A stretch of 5,626 nt of DNA from an uncultured Oscillospiraceae bacterium (GTDB lineage Bacteria; Bacillota; Clostridia; Oscillospirales; Ruminococcaceae). The DNA is taken from contig CAKSKU010000039.1 in the NCBI GenBank assembly GCA_934465295.1, positions 1 through 5,626 on the forward strand, given 5' to 3'. Made by a program: the position numbers and the translations under genes. Positions within the stretch are counted from its first letter, which is position 1; the number at the start of each line of letters is the position of its first letter. The notes under the pieces were generated by a model. That model had not been told where the DNA came from. It saw only the letters and a list, made by a program, of their open reading frames with translations, and did no database searches. Below, in pieces: positions 5,184-5,626 of this stretch.

Positions 5184-5626
5184 ATGAATACAGACGAGAT
5201 CTTGCTTCAAATACTTGAAGAACAGAAAAAAATGCATTCGGATATCACAAAGATACACTCTGATATCGACGGACTGCAGAATAACCAGCGTGAAATGCTC
5301 AACAGGCAGGATAAGCTTGAAAACAGAATGGCAAGCTTTGAAAGCAGACAGGACAGCTTTGACAAAAAGCTCGATAACTTTGACAAGAGATTGAGCAGCG
5401 TTGAGGCTAAACAGGATAACTTTGACAAAAAGCTTGATAACTTTGATAAGAGATTGAGCAGCGTTGAGGCTAAACAGGACAGCTTTGACCAAAAGCTTGA
5501 CAGGTTTGAACAGAGACAGGATAACTTTGACCAAAAGCTTGATAATATTGATACAAGATTGGGAAATGTTGAGGCAAGGCTTGATAACGTTGAAACAAAG
5601 CTTGATAATGTTGATACTAGATTGGG
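5184..5626 (+). CDS. Heptad-repeat coiled-coil protein, 3' end outside the window
   Basis: The frame is open from ATG 5184 to the window end (147 full codons, no stop). CGGAGG at 5169-5174 lies 9 nt before the ATG, below a perfect promoter. The N-terminus MNTDEILLQILEEQKKMHSDI is amphipathic, with no signal peptide. From about residue 56 the protein is a run of seven-residue units such as QDNFDKK, LDNFDKR, LSSVEAK, LDNVETK, with Leu or Gln at the first and Phe, Val or Ile at the fourth position of each unit. This predicts a long, highly charged, parallel coiled coil. No catalytic motif is visible. Similar heptad proteins in Firmicutes are of unknown function; some end in a membrane or wall anchor, which cannot be judged here. 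The family is not recognised. The opposite-strand frame over the same bases is a by-product of the repeats. Confidence 0.82.
   Translation, partial: MNTDEILLQILEEQKKMHSDITKIHSDIDGLQNNQREMLNRQDKLENRMASFESRQDSFDKKLDNFDKRLSSVEAKQDNFDKKLDNFDKRLSSVEAKQDSFDQKLDRFEQRQDNFDQKLDNIDTRLGNVEARLDNVETKLDNVDTRL
5349..5474 (+). repeat. Two tandem 63-bp coding repeats (21 residues each)
   Basis: Copy 1 is 5349-5411 and copy 2 is 5412-5474. By eye they differ at 4 of 63 positions: three silent changes and one AGC/AAC change (Ser/Asn). Each encodes three heptads ending in LSSVEAK. A third, more diverged unit follows at 5475-5537, where the third heptad is replaced. Near-identity at DNA level points to recent duplication by slippage or unequal recombination, so copy number may vary between strains. 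Confidence 0.85.

Noticed and set aside
5166..5534. A 122-residue - strand frame of repeated hydrophobic units over the coiled-coil gene
   Set aside because: It is the reverse of the 21-base repeats on the + strand, which has the promoter, ribosome site and sensible protein.

Overview
The window looks like chromosomal DNA from a low-to-mid GC Firmicute, probably a Clostridia member close to Ruminococcus (Oscillospiraceae). That placement is inferred from AdhE sequence style, strong GGAGG ribosome sites, sigma-A type promoters and a secreted C39-like peptidase; there is no rRNA or marker gene to prove it. I see no sign of a new defence or biosynthetic system. The value lies in regulation of a fermentation gene and in a gene caught while decaying.

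Left part (1-428) has no gene. It holds a 77-bp direct repeat (1-77 and 175-251), built partly of degenerate 7-base units that form an inverted repeat. This is followed by a sigma-A promoter whose -35 box lies inside a good match to a Rex (NADH/NAD+ sensor) operator, and by an approximately 117-nt leader that begins with a stem-loop. These drive adhE (429-3068), a complete bifunctional acetaldehyde/alcohol dehydrogenase that makes ethanol from acetyl-CoA, closed by a strong terminator (3107-3143).

Middle part (3208-4138) holds a promoter with a long 19-bp spacer of the MerR-regulated type, then a RibD-C/dihydrofolate-reductase-like gene (3292-4072) broken twice: an in-frame TGA at codon 115, and a 100-bp palindromic MITE-like element (3899-3998) flanked by a TTA duplication. 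Removing the element and one TTA restores a reading frame that carries a typical family C-terminus, for a 225-residue ancestral protein. An 18-bp perfect hairpin (4091-4138) terminates this gene and probably also the convergent gene to its right.

Right part holds a leftward gene for an exported C39-like cysteine peptidase (4171-5025) and, divergently, the start of a rightward gene (5184 to beyond the window end) for a heptad-repeat coiled-coil protein. A 158-bp spacer between them carries one recognisable promoter for each direction.

The genes do not form one operon: adhE is monocistronic, the RibD-like gene has its own promoter, and the last two genes diverge. Their only shared theme is possible redox/aldehyde regulation of the first two (Rex and MerR-type sites), which is inference.
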